Assembly (NCBI RefSeq): GCF_003344785.1
Contig: NZ_QPMK01000015.1
Span: 62,935-126,934, forward strand
DNA from: Thalassococcus profundi
GTDB taxonomy: Bacteria > Pseudomonadota > Alphaproteobacteria > Rhodobacterales > Rhodobacteraceae
DNA: 64,000 bases
Reading direction: 5' to 3'
Shown here: piece by piece, positions 26,557 to 34,412 of the stretch
Numbering within the stretch: position 1 is the first letter of the stretch
How the letters are laid out: every line of letters starts with the position of its first letter
Made by a program: the position numbers and the translations under genes
The notes under the pieces: model-generated
The model's input: only the letters and a program-made list of their open reading frames with translations
Databases searched by the model: none
What the model was told of the DNA's origin: nothing

Positions 26557-26859
26557 ATGACGACGCCCCTGACAGCCTTGGAGCGCGACTTGCTCGCCTG
26601 CGTCGAGCGGTTGGTGACGGCCTGCGAAACCTCAGCTCAGGAATTGAGCGGGCTAGAGGCGCGCTCGACGAAGAGGCTGCAAGCCCAGTTGGATGGTATC
26701 GCGGGTTGCGCGACGTTGCTCATACGCTCACAGATCGCGTCAATGCAGGCGTTGCGTGGCTTGCTGAGCGAAGAAGCCACCTACAACGCGCTGGACGCGA
26801 AGTTGAACGAGAGCTTGAGCTTAGCGAGGGACGCCGAAGAGTGGCTGAGACAGAGCTAG
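26557..26859 (+). CDS. MbeD/MobD-like mobilisation protein nested in the relaxase gene
   Basis: A 100-aa, all-helical protein starting MTTPLTALERDLLACVERLV, resembling the MbeD/MobD family, which begins with a similar LE-x2-LL pattern. The ATG follows the mbeB-like stop with no gap, and GAGGAGAG precedes it. It is also out of frame within the relaxase gene, which ends 41 bp later. Expected role: accessory factor for relaxosome entry into a conjugative pore. Position supports the call more strongly than sequence. Confidence 0.65.
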   Translation: MTTPLTALERDLLACVERLVTACETSAQELSGLEARSTKRLQAQLDGIAGCATLLIRSQIASMQALRGLLSEEATYNALDAKLNESLSLARDAEEWLRQS

Positions 26860-27072
26860 AGGCGCGGGATCGGGACATGGATCGGGGGCTGACGCATTGA
26901 GTGTGTTGCCAAGTTTTGGGTTGGCAGTTGCGCGCCCTTTGCCATGCTGAGGTGTGGCAAACAGGTACTTTTCCTGGCATTAGAAGTAAGGACCGATCGG
27001 TGGTCCATTACCTCGTAAACCGGGCCGAGCCGCTCCAACCCTGATGTTGGAAACGATATGCCCCCAAACAAG

Positions 27073-27092
27073 AAAGGGGCCGTTACGGCCCC
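27073..27092 (-). terminator. Intrinsic terminator for the small minus-strand gene
   Basis: A perfect 7-bp stem GGGGCCG-TTA-CGGCCCC (27076-27092) is followed on the minus strand by TTTCTTGTTT. It sits 45 bp downstream of the stop of the 69-codon gene at 27137-27346, which supports that gene as real. Confidence 0.75.
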
Positions 27093-27136
27093 TCCTCAAC
27101 ATCATCGCGTACGATGCGCTACCGCTACCGCAGAGC

Positions 27137-27346
27137 TCACCCAGCTAGCGTTAGTGAATTCTGATAGCTGCTCCTGAGCTTGCCAAGAAGTTGTTCTTGG
27201 CCGCCATGAGCGGCTGCGGCGTCGGGATTAACGCGCAGCATATTTTGCATGGTTTGCTTGGCCATCCAATCAGCAGTACGCGTTAGAGCTTCAGCAGCTT
27301 CACGAGATGTCTCTTCGATCATCTCTTTCGAATAGAAGCTAGACAT
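27137..27346 (-). CDS. Small protein of unknown function (69 aa)
   Basis: Not recognised. The sequence starts MSSFYSKEMIEETSREAAEA and is predicted to be largely helical, with amphipathic repeats and no membrane segment. The upstream AAAAGGCTAAGAAA fits a ribosome site, and a strong terminator follows the stop. It is divergent from the nitrilase-fold gene, with 172 bp between the starts. It could be a regulator, an antitoxin-like partner or a small structural (phasin-like) protein; none can be claimed. Confidence 0.55.
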   Translation of the reverse strand: MSSFYSKEMIEETSREAAEALTRTADWMAKQTMQNMLRVNPDAAAAHGGQEQLLGKLRSSYQNSLTLAG

Positions 27347-27518
27347 TTTCTTAGCCTTTTCATTTGATCAACCGACTGTGGCAACTCGAGCCACGGTTAG
27401 TCAACCACAATCATTCACATCGGGTTCCATGTCAGTCTTGCAATCCAAGATTGACATGTGGTTACTGTTGCGCGCTGCTCTAGCGAGCTTTTGCGGCGTT
27501 TTCAAGGCGGAGTTTTAA

Positions 27519-29303
27519 GTGCAGGATATGGAATTCGAACTAGAACAAGCCATTCAGTACCGTTCTGTGTTCGACGAACTCCGCAACGTGATGCCGCATG
27601 GCACCTTTCCGCAGCCACAGCTTGGCGACAATCCTCCCGCCCCACCTACATGGGAAGTCCTGCCTGCTTTGCCAACCGATGTGTTCGGCGCGGTCGCGCA
27701 TTTGTTACGGGTAAGCGGCACAATCGGCTGGTTTGAGCCGTCTAGCACATGCCCCGAGCCCGAAGCCTCCATTTTCCTGTCTCAAGCGGAGCGGAGCGAA
27801 CTCAAAGAACTGGCCAGAGCTTGGCGCACGGAGGGGAAATCGGCAGGAATTCAAGATATTTGGACCCGCCTTCTATCACAAAAAGACTCCTGTCTTCGAC
27901 CTAGGCTGTTGTCTCAGGAAGAGAAAGGACCAGGAACTCTCGAGTGGTGCAAAACTGCGTTCAAGCTCCTTTTGATAGCAGACATGGCGGCGGAAGGTCT
28001 GGGGCGCCCGTTAGACGATAACGAGGAGGTAGCCAATGTAATGCGTGACCTTCTCGCCGCTAAGAACCAGCCTGACAAAGGTGCACAAGATGAAAAAACC
28101 ATCGCTGGAAGCTCGCTGACGAGGCGGCACCGTCACCCGGCATCCATGACAGAAAGAATCGACACTGATGTTGTCTGCGTCTTGCCGAAAAGCAGGATTG
28201 CTCAGGTTGGGTGCACGCTTCGGAGTTTGTCGGCCAACCTAGCATTGTTGCCGCCACGGGCAGCGGTTCGATGTCAGTGGGCCGAACCAGTGGGAGCATT
28301 GCGCCATGACGACCGTGCGACGCTCGACATCCTTCTGATACCGTCACCGTTCGAGATACAAGGTATCGACTTTGAAGAGGTGCCGCCACACGATGGAAAG
28401 CACGGACAACGCCCTTGGGGCAATTTTTCGCTCCGGCAAAGCTGGCTTGAAGACCCGTCCAAACTCGAAGGCATCACACGGGACTTGATCAAGCAGGCCA
28501 AGAAACAAACGAAATCCTTAAATGCGGTCATGTTCCCGGAATATGCCCTTAACTGGGATAGTTTTGACCGAATCTGCAAAGCCGCGTGGGAAGTTGAGCC
28601 CGAACTGGAATTCATAATCTCTGGTGCTTCCAAGAACTGCGACCAGCATGAGGGGAACCATGTTCTTACAGCCCTACGTCATGAGAAAAAGGGCGCCAAT
28701 GGCAAACCTTGGATATCAGCTGTAAGTCGCCGAAAGCACCACAGATGGCGGCTGGATGCGCGTCAGGTGACAGACTACGCTTTGGCTAGTGCTCTGAATC
28801 CAGCCGTGGCCTGTTGGTGGGAAAGCCACAAGATCATGACACCCGAACTCTATTTTCACCGGTTTCGCCAGTCTTCGACATTTGTGACAATGATTTGTGA
28901 AGATTTGGCTAGAAGCGATCCTTGCCACGAAATCATCCGTTCTGTTGGTCCCAATCTAGTGTTCGCGCTGTTGATGGATGGTCCGCAGCTTCCTGGGCGT
29001 TGGGGTGCGCGTTATGCATCAAGCCTCGCTGACGACCCGGGATGTAGCGTAATGACCTTCACGTCATGGGGGTTGATCAGGAGAATGAACCAAAGCGGCA
29101 AGTATCCTCCCTCTCGTGCCATCGCTCTCTGGAAGGACGAAACAGGAAACGTGGAGCAAATAATGATGCCGTCTGGTGATGGACCGGCTGGCGTACTTGT
29201 TTCTTTAGCCGGAAAAGACACGACGGATTACACAATTGATGGGCGAAGCGTTTCGAATTGGTCTTGGCGGTTTCATGGGCAGCAACCCATATTAATGCCT
29301 TAG
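27519..29303 (+). CDS. Nitrilase-fold (C-N hydrolase-like) protein with unknown N-terminal domain
   Basis: A 594-aa protein. Residues 1-~210 are mostly helical and unrecognised. Residues ~214-594 look like a divergent carbon-nitrogen hydrolase: Glu341 in NAVMFPEYAL, Lys406 in SRRKHHRW and Cys460 in FVTMICEDLARSD are in the right order and local context for the Glu-Lys-Cys triad. Such nitrilase domains are known fused to defence-associated reverse transcriptases (DRT type 1), but no RT motif is present here. The GTG start is favoured because GGCGGAG lies 6 bp upstream; ATG 27528 is the alternative. The DNA is visibly more AT-rich than the flanking genome, and a YgjP metallopeptidase gene converges on it. 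Confidence 0.75.
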   Translation: MQDMEFELEQAIQYRSVFDELRNVMPHGTFPQPQLGDNPPAPPTWEVLPALPTDVFGAVAHLLRVSGTIGWFEPSSTCPEPEASIFLSQAERSELKELARAWRTEGKSAGIQDIWTRLLSQKDSCLRPRLLSQEEKGPGTLEWCKTAFKLLLIADMAAEGLGRPLDDNEEVANVMRDLLAAKNQPDKGAQDEKTIAGSSLTRRHRHPASMTERIDTDVVCVLPKSRIAQVGCTLRSLSANLALLPPRAAVRCQWAEPVGALRHDDRATLDILLIPSPFEIQGIDFEEVPPHDGKHGQRPWGNFSLRQSWLEDPSKLEGITRDLIKQAKKQTKSLNAVMFPEYALNWDSFDRICKAAWEVEPELEFIISGASKNCDQHEGNHVLTALRHEKKGANGKPWISAVSRRKHHRWRLDARQVTDYALASALNPAVACWWESHKIMTPELYFHRFRQSSTFVTMICEDLARSDPCHEIIRSVGPNLVFALLMDGPQLPGRWGARYASSLADDPGCSVMTFTSWGLIRRMNQSGKYPPSRAIALWKDETGNVEQIMMPSGDGPAGVLVSLAGKDTTDYTIDGRSVSNWSWRFHGQQPILMP

Positions 29304-29333
29304 CACGGCGGGCAACACCAAAAGGCGCTAGAA

Positions 29334-29355
29334 GCCACCCCTGGTTGGCGTTTTT
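29334..29355 (+). terminator. Possible terminator after the nitrilase-fold gene
   Basis: GCCACC-cct-GGTTGGC followed by GTTTTTG forms an imperfect hairpin with one bulge and a short T run, 31 bp after the stop. The rest of 29304-29508 shows no gene. Confidence 0.4.
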
Positions 29356-29508
29356 GCCATACGATGGATGAAGCTCCCCTTGAAGGCCCAGGAACGTGAT
29401 CTACTCGCCTCTTTCGGGTATTTGGTGGCGATCTTAGTGCGGGCGGAAACCGACAAGCAGAAACTCGGGTCGCGTCCGCGCCCGGCTCTCGTTCTGGCAA
29501 CGTGCAAC

Positions 29509-30249
29509 TTACCAGATTAGCCGGTGACCGAGTTTGTCTAGGCGATCAATGCGACTTTCATAGTCCGGCATAATTGTTTCGAGCGAGCGCCAGAACCGAT
29601 GCGAGTGGTCGTGAAAAAGAATGTGGCAGGCTTCATGTGCAATGACATAATCAATCAGTGATGCAGGTGCCATAACAAGCCGCCAGTTCAGCCTTATTTT
29701 CCCACTCTTTTCACAACTTCCCCAGCGCTTCGATTGCTCAACTACCAGCACCTGCGGGGTGTCATTTCCAAGCGTCGAACTTACGGCACTGAGCCTTTCC
29801 GGAAACCGCCTTTTTGCCTTTTCGACATACCATTGGCGCAAGCCGGAACGGATTGACGCGCGACGGATAAGATAGTGCTGCTGTGGTAGAACTGGCGCTA
29901 CGAGGGTTTGTCCACGCGCCGAAACTCGTGTCACGATGGCATTCGGATCTTCAACAACTCGCAAACGATAAGGTCTTCCGAGATAGTGGAAGCTTTCACC
30001 GCTAACGAATTCCTTTGGCTGTGTTTCGGAAGCTAAATCCCTATAGTCCGCAAGCTTCTTGATTACCCAAGGTGCCTTTTTTCGGACATGGGCAGTCACG
30101 TCCTGATCAATCATATCAACCGGCGCAAGAACGCGAACTCCATCAAAACCCACTGAAATTGCAATAGTTTTTCGGCGAGCAGTCCGCTCCAGGCGAAAGC
30201 TGATGCTCTCGCCGCCATAACTGATGTCGAGTTTGTCGATTTGTTTCAT
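29509..30249 (-). CDS. YgjP-type (DUF45, M48-like) metallopeptidase
   Basis: A 246-aa zinc-peptidase-like protein. The HExxH motif is H205-E-A-C-H209 in YVIAHEACHILFHDHS, followed by HRFWRSLETIMPDY. The family segment KRWGSCEKSGKIRLNWRLV comes just before it. The ATG at 30249 gives the normal N-terminal beta-rich region (LERTARRKTIAISV). YgjP-like genes are frequent neighbours of type I restriction and other defence genes; substrates are unknown. Its 5' end overlaps the broken start of the integrase gene, so the cargo junction lies within a few bases of its start codon. It converges with the nitrilase-fold gene. Confidence 0.88.
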   Translation of the reverse strand: MKQIDKLDISYGGESISFRLERTARRKTIAISVGFDGVRVLAPVDMIDQDVTAHVRKKAPWVIKKLADYRDLASETQPKEFVSGESFHYLGRPYRLRVVEDPNAIVTRVSARGQTLVAPVLPQQHYLIRRASIRSGLRQWYVEKAKRRFPERLSAVSSTLGNDTPQVLVVEQSKRWGSCEKSGKIRLNWRLVMAPASLIDYVIAHEACHILFHDHSHRFWRSLETIMPDYESRIDRLDKLGHRLIW

Positions 30250-31128
30250 TTGGCAAGTCGCGCTCTCGCGTCCAGCACGCAGAAAGTCTATCGCGGGATT
30301 GTCGAGAAGTTCCGGGAAGAGCATGGCGACAAGCCGGTGCGGTTGATGCAGCGGCGGCATGTGCAGACGATCCTGGCGAAAAAGGCCGAGACGCCCACAG
30401 CGGCGAACAATCTGCGCAAGCGGCTGATCCAGTTGATGGATTTCGCGATCACGCTGGACTGGCGAGGAGACAACCCGGCGCGAGCTACGAAGCCCTTCCG
30501 TGTGGGCGGTGACGGTTTCCACACCTGGGACGAGGACGAGCTGGCGCAGTTCTTCAAGGTCCACAAGCCCCGCACGCTGGCGCATACGGCGGTGACGCTG
30601 ATGCTCTACACCGGTGCAGCGCGTGTGGATGCGGTGAAGCTGGGGCCGAAGAACGTTCGCAACGACAAGATCGAATACCGGCGGCAGAAGACGCAGCGCT
30701 CGGGCGGGGTTCTTGTGTCAGTGCCGATCCACCCGGACTTGGCCGAGGTGCTGGACCGGCTACCGACGAACCGTCCCTTCCTCGCCACCCAGGAAGGCAC
30801 GATGCGCTCCGCTGGTGGGCTGGGCAATCTCATGCAGCGGTGGACCGAAGACGCGAAACTGCCCCAGTGCTCGGCCCATGGGCTGCGAAAGGCCTGTGCA
30901 CGCCGTCTGGCCGAGGCCGGGGCTACAGCGCACGAGATCGGCGCGGTCACAGGACATAAAACACTGGCCCTTGTGCAGCGCTATACCGAGGCCGCTGGCC
31001 GCGAAGGCATGGCCGATTCCGCGATTGAGAAACTGATTGCCCGCCCCAATGGCGAGCGCAATTTGGCGAACCTTCCCAAGAGGTTCGTCAATTCTGACAC
31101 CAACCCCAACCAGGGAAAGGAAAATTGA
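30250..31128 (+). pseudogene. Tyrosine integrase, N-terminally truncated
   Basis: The remaining frame begins LASRALASSTQKVYRGIVEK, the start of the core-binding domain. It keeps the catalytic residues: Arg in YTGAARVDAVKLG, HGLRKACARRLAEAG (HxxR), TGHKTLALVQRYTEAA (His and nucleophile Tyr). The arm-binding N terminus (~90-100 residues in relatives) is missing, cut off where the YgjP gene begins. The nominal TTG at 30241 lacks a ribosome site. The gene ends 4 bp before the right repeat in tRNA-Lys, so it is the element's own integrase. Confidence 0.82.
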
Positions 31129-31132
31129 TGAT

Positions 31133-31152
31133 CAGTGGTGAGCCGTGCAGGA
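31133..31152. repeat. attR-like 20-bp direct repeat in the tRNA-Lys 3' end
   Basis: Identical to 24783-24802. It covers the CCA end, the acceptor strand and part of the T arm of tRNA-Lys, so insertion regenerated an intact tRNA on this side. Confidence 0.8.
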
Positions 31153-31211
31153 TTCGAACCTGCGACCCACTGATTAAAAGTCAGTTGCTCTACCAACTGA
31201 GCTAACGGCCC
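31136..31211 (-). tRNA. tRNA-Lys (anticodon UUU)
   Basis: A 76-nt cloverleaf including encoded CCA. The acceptor GGGCCGT pairs with ACGGCTC (one G-U pair), the D arm is AGCTCAGTTGGTAGAGC, the anticodon loop is CTTTTAA with anticodon TTT, and the T arm is GCAGGTTCGAATCCTGC. The discriminator base is A. The 3' end is the integration site of the neighbouring element. Confidence 0.98.
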
Positions 31212-31350
31212 ACTAGGCGCGGTATCTAGAAAGAGGGCCAATCGCGGTCAACCCCAAAAAGCATGGTTTCTGCGGCGATGACGCCGCGGTCTTCCGCGGG
31301 GCGTCGCTTGCCCTCTGGAAAGCCCGGCGAACGCGGCGTATATGCGCGCC

Positions 31351-32181
31351 ATGACACCTGGTGCACATAGCGATCTGCCGTTCATGAAGATGCACGGGCT
31401 GGGCAACGACTTCGTTGTGCTGGACGCGCGCGCCTCTGCGGTGGAGGTGACGCCGGCGCTGGCCATCGCGCTGGCAGATCGGCACCGCGGCATCGGCTTC
31501 GACCAGCTTGCGCTGATCGGGTCCGGGGCAGGGGATGCGCACCTGACTTTCTACAACGCCGACGGGTCGACCTCGGCTGCCTGCGGCAATGCCACGCGCT
31601 GCATCGCGCGGCACCTGATGGAAGAGACCGGCCGCGACCGGCTGACACTCACGACCGACCGCGGCACGCTCGAGGCGGTGGACGCGGGGCAGGGGTTGAC
31701 CTCGGTCAACATGGGGCAACCGCAGCTCGACTGGGCCGAGATCCCGCTGGCCGAGCCGATGGACACGCTGGAGCTGCCGATCGAGGGCGCGCCCGTGGCC
31801 ACCGGCATGGGCAATCCGCATTGCACCTTCTTCGTCGCCGATGCCGAGGCGATCCCGCTCGAACAGTTCGGTCCGCGCTACGAAAACCACCCGCTCTATC
31901 CGCAGCGCACCAATGTGCAGGTCGCGTCCCTGATCGGTTCCGATCACCTGCGCATGCGGGTCTGGGAGCGTGGCGTCGGCGTCACTCTGGCGTCCGGTTC
32001 CAGCTCCTGCGCCACAGCCGTGGCCGCGGCGCGCCGGGGCCTCACCGGGCGGTCGGTGCGGATCGACCTCGACGGCGGCACGCTGACGGTGGACTGGCGC
32101 GAGGACGGTGTCTGGATGACCGGGCCGACGATGCATGTGGCCAGCGGCACGCTCACTGCCGACTGGCTGGCACAGCTATGA
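31351..32181 (+). CDS. dapF: Diaminopimelate epimerase
   Basis: A 276-aa enzyme interconverting LL- and meso-diaminopimelate for lysine and peptidoglycan. The conserved start MKMHGLGNDFVVLD and both active-site cysteines (SAACGNATRC and ASGSSSCATAVAA) are present. The start is uncertain: ATG 31351 gives MTPGAHSDLPFMKMHG, while ATG 31342 adds three residues; neither has a strong ribosome site. The stop overlaps the mtaB start by ATGA. The gene lies just beyond tRNA-Lys, on core-genome DNA. Confidence 0.95.
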   Translation: MTPGAHSDLPFMKMHGLGNDFVVLDARASAVEVTPALAIALADRHRGIGFDQLALIGSGAGDAHLTFYNADGSTSAACGNATRCIARHLMEETGRDRLTLTTDRGTLEAVDAGQGLTSVNMGQPQLDWAEIPLAEPMDTLELPIEGAPVATGMGNPHCTFFVADAEAIPLEQFGPRYENHPLYPQRTNVQVASLIGSDHLRMRVWERGVGVTLASGSSSCATAVAAARRGLTGRSVRIDLDGGTLTVDWREDGVWMTGPTMHVASGTLTADWLAQL

Positions 32182-33434
32182 CCGCGCCCAAGTTCACCAC
32201 CCTGGGCTGCCGGCTGAACGCCTACGAGACGCAAGCCATGCAGGACCTTGCCGGGCAGGCGGGGCTGTCCAATGCCGTCGTCGTCAACACCTGCGCTGTG
32301 ACCGCCGAGGCGGTGCGCAAGGCACGGCAGGAAATCCGCCGCCTGCGCCGGGAAAACCCCGGGGCGCGGCTCATCGTCACCGGCTGCGCGGCCCAGACCG
32401 AGCCCGAGACCTTCACCGCCATGACCGAGGTCGACGCGGTCATCGGCAACACCGAAAAGATGATGCCCGGGACCTGGGCAACCATGGCGGCGGATTTCAT
32501 CGGCGAGACGGAAAAGCTGATGGTCGACGACATCATGTCTGTGACCGAGACGGCCGGTCACCTGATCGACGGCTTCGGCACCCGCAGCCGCGCTTACGTG
32601 CAGGTGCAGAACGGCTGCGACCACCGCTGCACCTTCTGCATCATCCCCTATGGCCGCGGCAATTCGCGCTCGGTGCCCGCGGGCGTGGTGGTGGACCAGA
32701 TCAGGCGGCTGGTGGACCGCGGCTTCAACGAGGTGGTGCTGACCGGGGTGGACCTGACGAGCTGGGGCGCCGACCTGCCGGCGGCGCCGAGACTGGGTGA
32801 CCTGGTGATGCGCATCCTGCGGCTGGTGCCGGACCTGCCGCGGCTGCGGATCTCGTCGATCGACAGCATCGAGGTGGACGAAAACCTGATGGCCGCCATC
32901 GCCACCGAACCGCGCCTGATGCCGCATCTGCACCTGAGCCTGCAGCACGGCGACGACCTGATCCTCAAGCGCATGAAACGCCGCCACCTGCGCGACGACG
33001 CCATCCGCTTTGCCGAAGAGGCGCGCAGGCTGCGCCCCGACATGACCTTCGGCGCCGACATCATCGCCGGTTTCCCGACCGAGACCGAAGCGCAGTTCGA
33101 GAACTCCCTGGCGCTGGTCGAGGCGTGCGACCTCACCTGGCTGCACGTCTTTCCCTACAGCGCACGCCCCGGCACGCCCGCCGCGAGAATCCCCAACAAG
33201 GTCGACGGCGGCACCATCAAGGCGCGCGCTGCCCGGCTGCGCGCGGCCGGAGAGGCGCAGGTCACACGGCACCTCGCCGCGCAGGTCGGGCGCACCCACC
33301 GCATCCTGATGGAAGCGCCCGACATGGGCCGGACCGAGCAGTTCACCGAGGTCCGCTTCGCCCGGTCGCAGCCCGAAGGCGACATCGTGACGGCACGGAT
33401 CGCCGGGACCGCGGATCAGACCCTGCTGGCGTGA
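32178..33434 (+). CDS. mtaB: tRNA t6A37 methylthiotransferase MtaB
   Basis: A 418-aa radical-SAM methylthiotransferase that adds a methylthio group to N6-threonylcarbamoyladenosine at position 37 of tRNA. The N-terminal UPF0004 domain has Cys in TLGCRLNAYE, VVNTCAVTAEA and VTGCAAQTEPE. The radical SAM cluster motif is CDHRCTFC in VQNGCDHRCTFCIIPYGRG, and a TRAM-like tail follows. LGCRLN rather than LGCPKN and the short N terminus favour MtaB over MiaB or RimO. It is coupled to dapF by an ATGA overlap. Confidence 0.93.
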   Translation: MTAPKFTTLGCRLNAYETQAMQDLAGQAGLSNAVVVNTCAVTAEAVRKARQEIRRLRRENPGARLIVTGCAAQTEPETFTAMTEVDAVIGNTEKMMPGTWATMAADFIGETEKLMVDDIMSVTETAGHLIDGFGTRSRAYVQVQNGCDHRCTFCIIPYGRGNSRSVPAGVVVDQIRRLVDRGFNEVVLTGVDLTSWGADLPAAPRLGDLVMRILRLVPDLPRLRISSIDSIEVDENLMAAIATEPRLMPHLHLSLQHGDDLILKRMKRRHLRDDAIRFAEEARRLRPDMTFGADIIAGFPTETEAQFENSLALVEACDLTWLHVFPYSARPGTPAARIPNKVDGGTIKARAARLRAAGEAQVTRHLAAQVGRTHRILMEAPDMGRTEQFTEVRFARSQPEGDIVTARIAGTADQTLLA

Positions 33435-33565
33435 TTCGCCGCCGGACGGCCCGGGGCGGACCCCGCCCGGCCGGTCTTTGCAAAATCCCCACAATCGACG
33501 CCCGGGCCTTGCGTGTCGCTCTGTTCCGGTTTGCAACGGCGGGGAAAATTCGCCATGACGGATCA

Positions 33566-34258
33566 ATGACAGATCACGGCAAGGCCCTTTTCGTCCATCT
33601 TCTGACCGCCACCGGGGCGGTCTTTGCAATGCTGGCCCTGCTGGCCGCGGCGCAGGAGGAATGGTCGATCATGTTCCTCTGGCTCGTGGTCGCCTTTGCG
33701 GTCGACGGCATCGACGGGCCGCTGGCGCGCAAATACGACGTGAAGACCAATGCGCCGCGCTTTGACGGGGTGCTCCTGGACCTGATCATCGACTACCTCA
33801 CCTACGTCTTCATCCCGGCCTTCGCTCTGTTTCAGTCGGGGCTGCTGCCGGGCTGGACCGGCTGGGTGGCGATCATCGTCATCACCTTCGCCTCGGCCAT
33901 GTATTTCTGCGACAGCCGGATGAAGACGACGGACAATTCGTTCCAGGGCTTTCCCGGCTGCTGGAACATGATGGTGCTGGTGATGTTCGCGCTCGAGCCG
34001 AATTTCTGGGTGATCCTCGGCCTTGTCGCGGTGCTTGCCGTGGCGATGTTCCTGCCGCTCAAGTTCATCCACCCGGTGCGCACCGAGCGCTGGCGCGGGC
34101 TGTCGCTGCCCATCGCCCTGGCCTGGACCTTTTTTGCCGGCTGGGCCGCCTGGGTCGATTTCCATCCGCAAAGCTGGGCGCATTGGGGGCTGGTCGTGAC
34201 GTCGCTCTACCTTGTCGCTGTCGGCATCGTGCAGCAGATCGTGCCGCCGCGCGCCTGA
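33566..34258 (+). CDS. pcs: Phosphatidylcholine synthase
   Basis: A 230-aa integral membrane CDP-alcohol phosphatidyltransferase that condenses CDP-diacylglycerol with choline. The catalytic motif is read as DGIDGPLARKYD followed by FDGVLLDLIIDY. About seven hydrophobic segments are visible. The internal CDSRMKTTDNSFQGFPGCWN segment is typical of Pcs. The start at 33566 (MTDHGKALFVHLL) matches relatives; the open frame further upstream is antisense or noncoding shadow. PC synthesis by this route is common in rhizobia and roseobacters. Confidence 0.93.
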   Translation: MTDHGKALFVHLLTATGAVFAMLALLAAAQEEWSIMFLWLVVAFAVDGIDGPLARKYDVKTNAPRFDGVLLDLIIDYLTYVFIPAFALFQSGLLPGWTGWVAIIVITFASAMYFCDSRMKTTDNSFQGFPGCWNMMVLVMFALEPNFWVILGLVAVLAVAMFLPLKFIHPVRTERWRGLSLPIALAWTFFAGWAAWVDFHPQSWAHWGLVVTSLYLVAVGIVQQIVPPRA

Positions 34259-34280
34259 TCGGGCCGCACCGACTTTCGCA

Positions 34281-34389
34281 GGCGCCGGAGCCTCCGGCGG
34301 GAGGTTTAAAGGCAAGATGAAGCAGCGGGCGCGGCGCCTTGCCTTCATCTTGCCCATAAACCTCCGGGGGTCCGGGGGCTGGCCCCCGG
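34281..34389. repeat. REP-like bipartite inverted element, copy A
   Basis: Two convergent arms fill the gap between the convergent genes pcs and the ABC permease. The left arm (34281-34322) is of type 2: a GCCTCCGGCGGGAGGTTTA-like head then GGCAAGATGAAG. The right arm (34343-34389, reverse) is of type 1: a GGGGGCCAGCCCCCGG head, ACCCCCGGAGGTTTAT, then GGCAAGATGAAG. The 12-bp cores pair as CTTCATCTTGCC, giving a long stem. It may act as a bidirectional terminator or mRNA stabiliser. Confidence 0.75.
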
Positions 34390-34412
34390 TCTTGCCTGCG
34401 TTCCGCCCGTTT

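Larger units (their letters stand above)
25611..26900 (+). pseudogene. ColE1-type (MOBP/HEN-like) relaxase, N-terminally truncated
   Basis: Homologous reading starts WSEAEVMDAFEQLAFAGLD. The metal-ligand motif WVRHSHEDRIELHF has the H-x6-E-x-(N/H) spacing of ColE1 MbeA-like relaxases, followed by LTTGRSLNIAPPGYQEAFDS. The usual first ~60-80 residues, which hold the catalytic Tyr, are missing. The C-terminal part (from about residue 160 of the fragment) is hydrophilic and shares its DNA with two out-of-frame genes. The first in-frame start codon is GTG at 25626. Relaxases nick oriT and pilot plasmid transfer; this one is unlikely to nick. Confidence 0.75.
24783..31152. mobile_element. Integrative mobilisable element (or remnant) at tRNA-Lys
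   Basis: Direct 20-bp repeats bound the region. The right copy overlaps the tRNA-Lys 3' end, and a tyrosine integrase gene ends 4 bp before it, the usual layout for tRNA-targeting elements. Inside are a replication/mobilisation-type helix-turn-helix gene, a truncated ColE1-type relaxase with nested mbeB- and mbeD-like genes, and a more AT-rich cargo segment (about 27.1-30.25 kb). The relaxase and the integrase have both lost their N termini, so the element is probably immobile without help. Confidence 0.8.

Noticed and set aside
31944-33629. 561-codon minus-strand open frame opposite mtaB
   Set aside because: Antisense shadow of dapF and mtaB, whose radical-SAM and active-site motifs are unambiguous.
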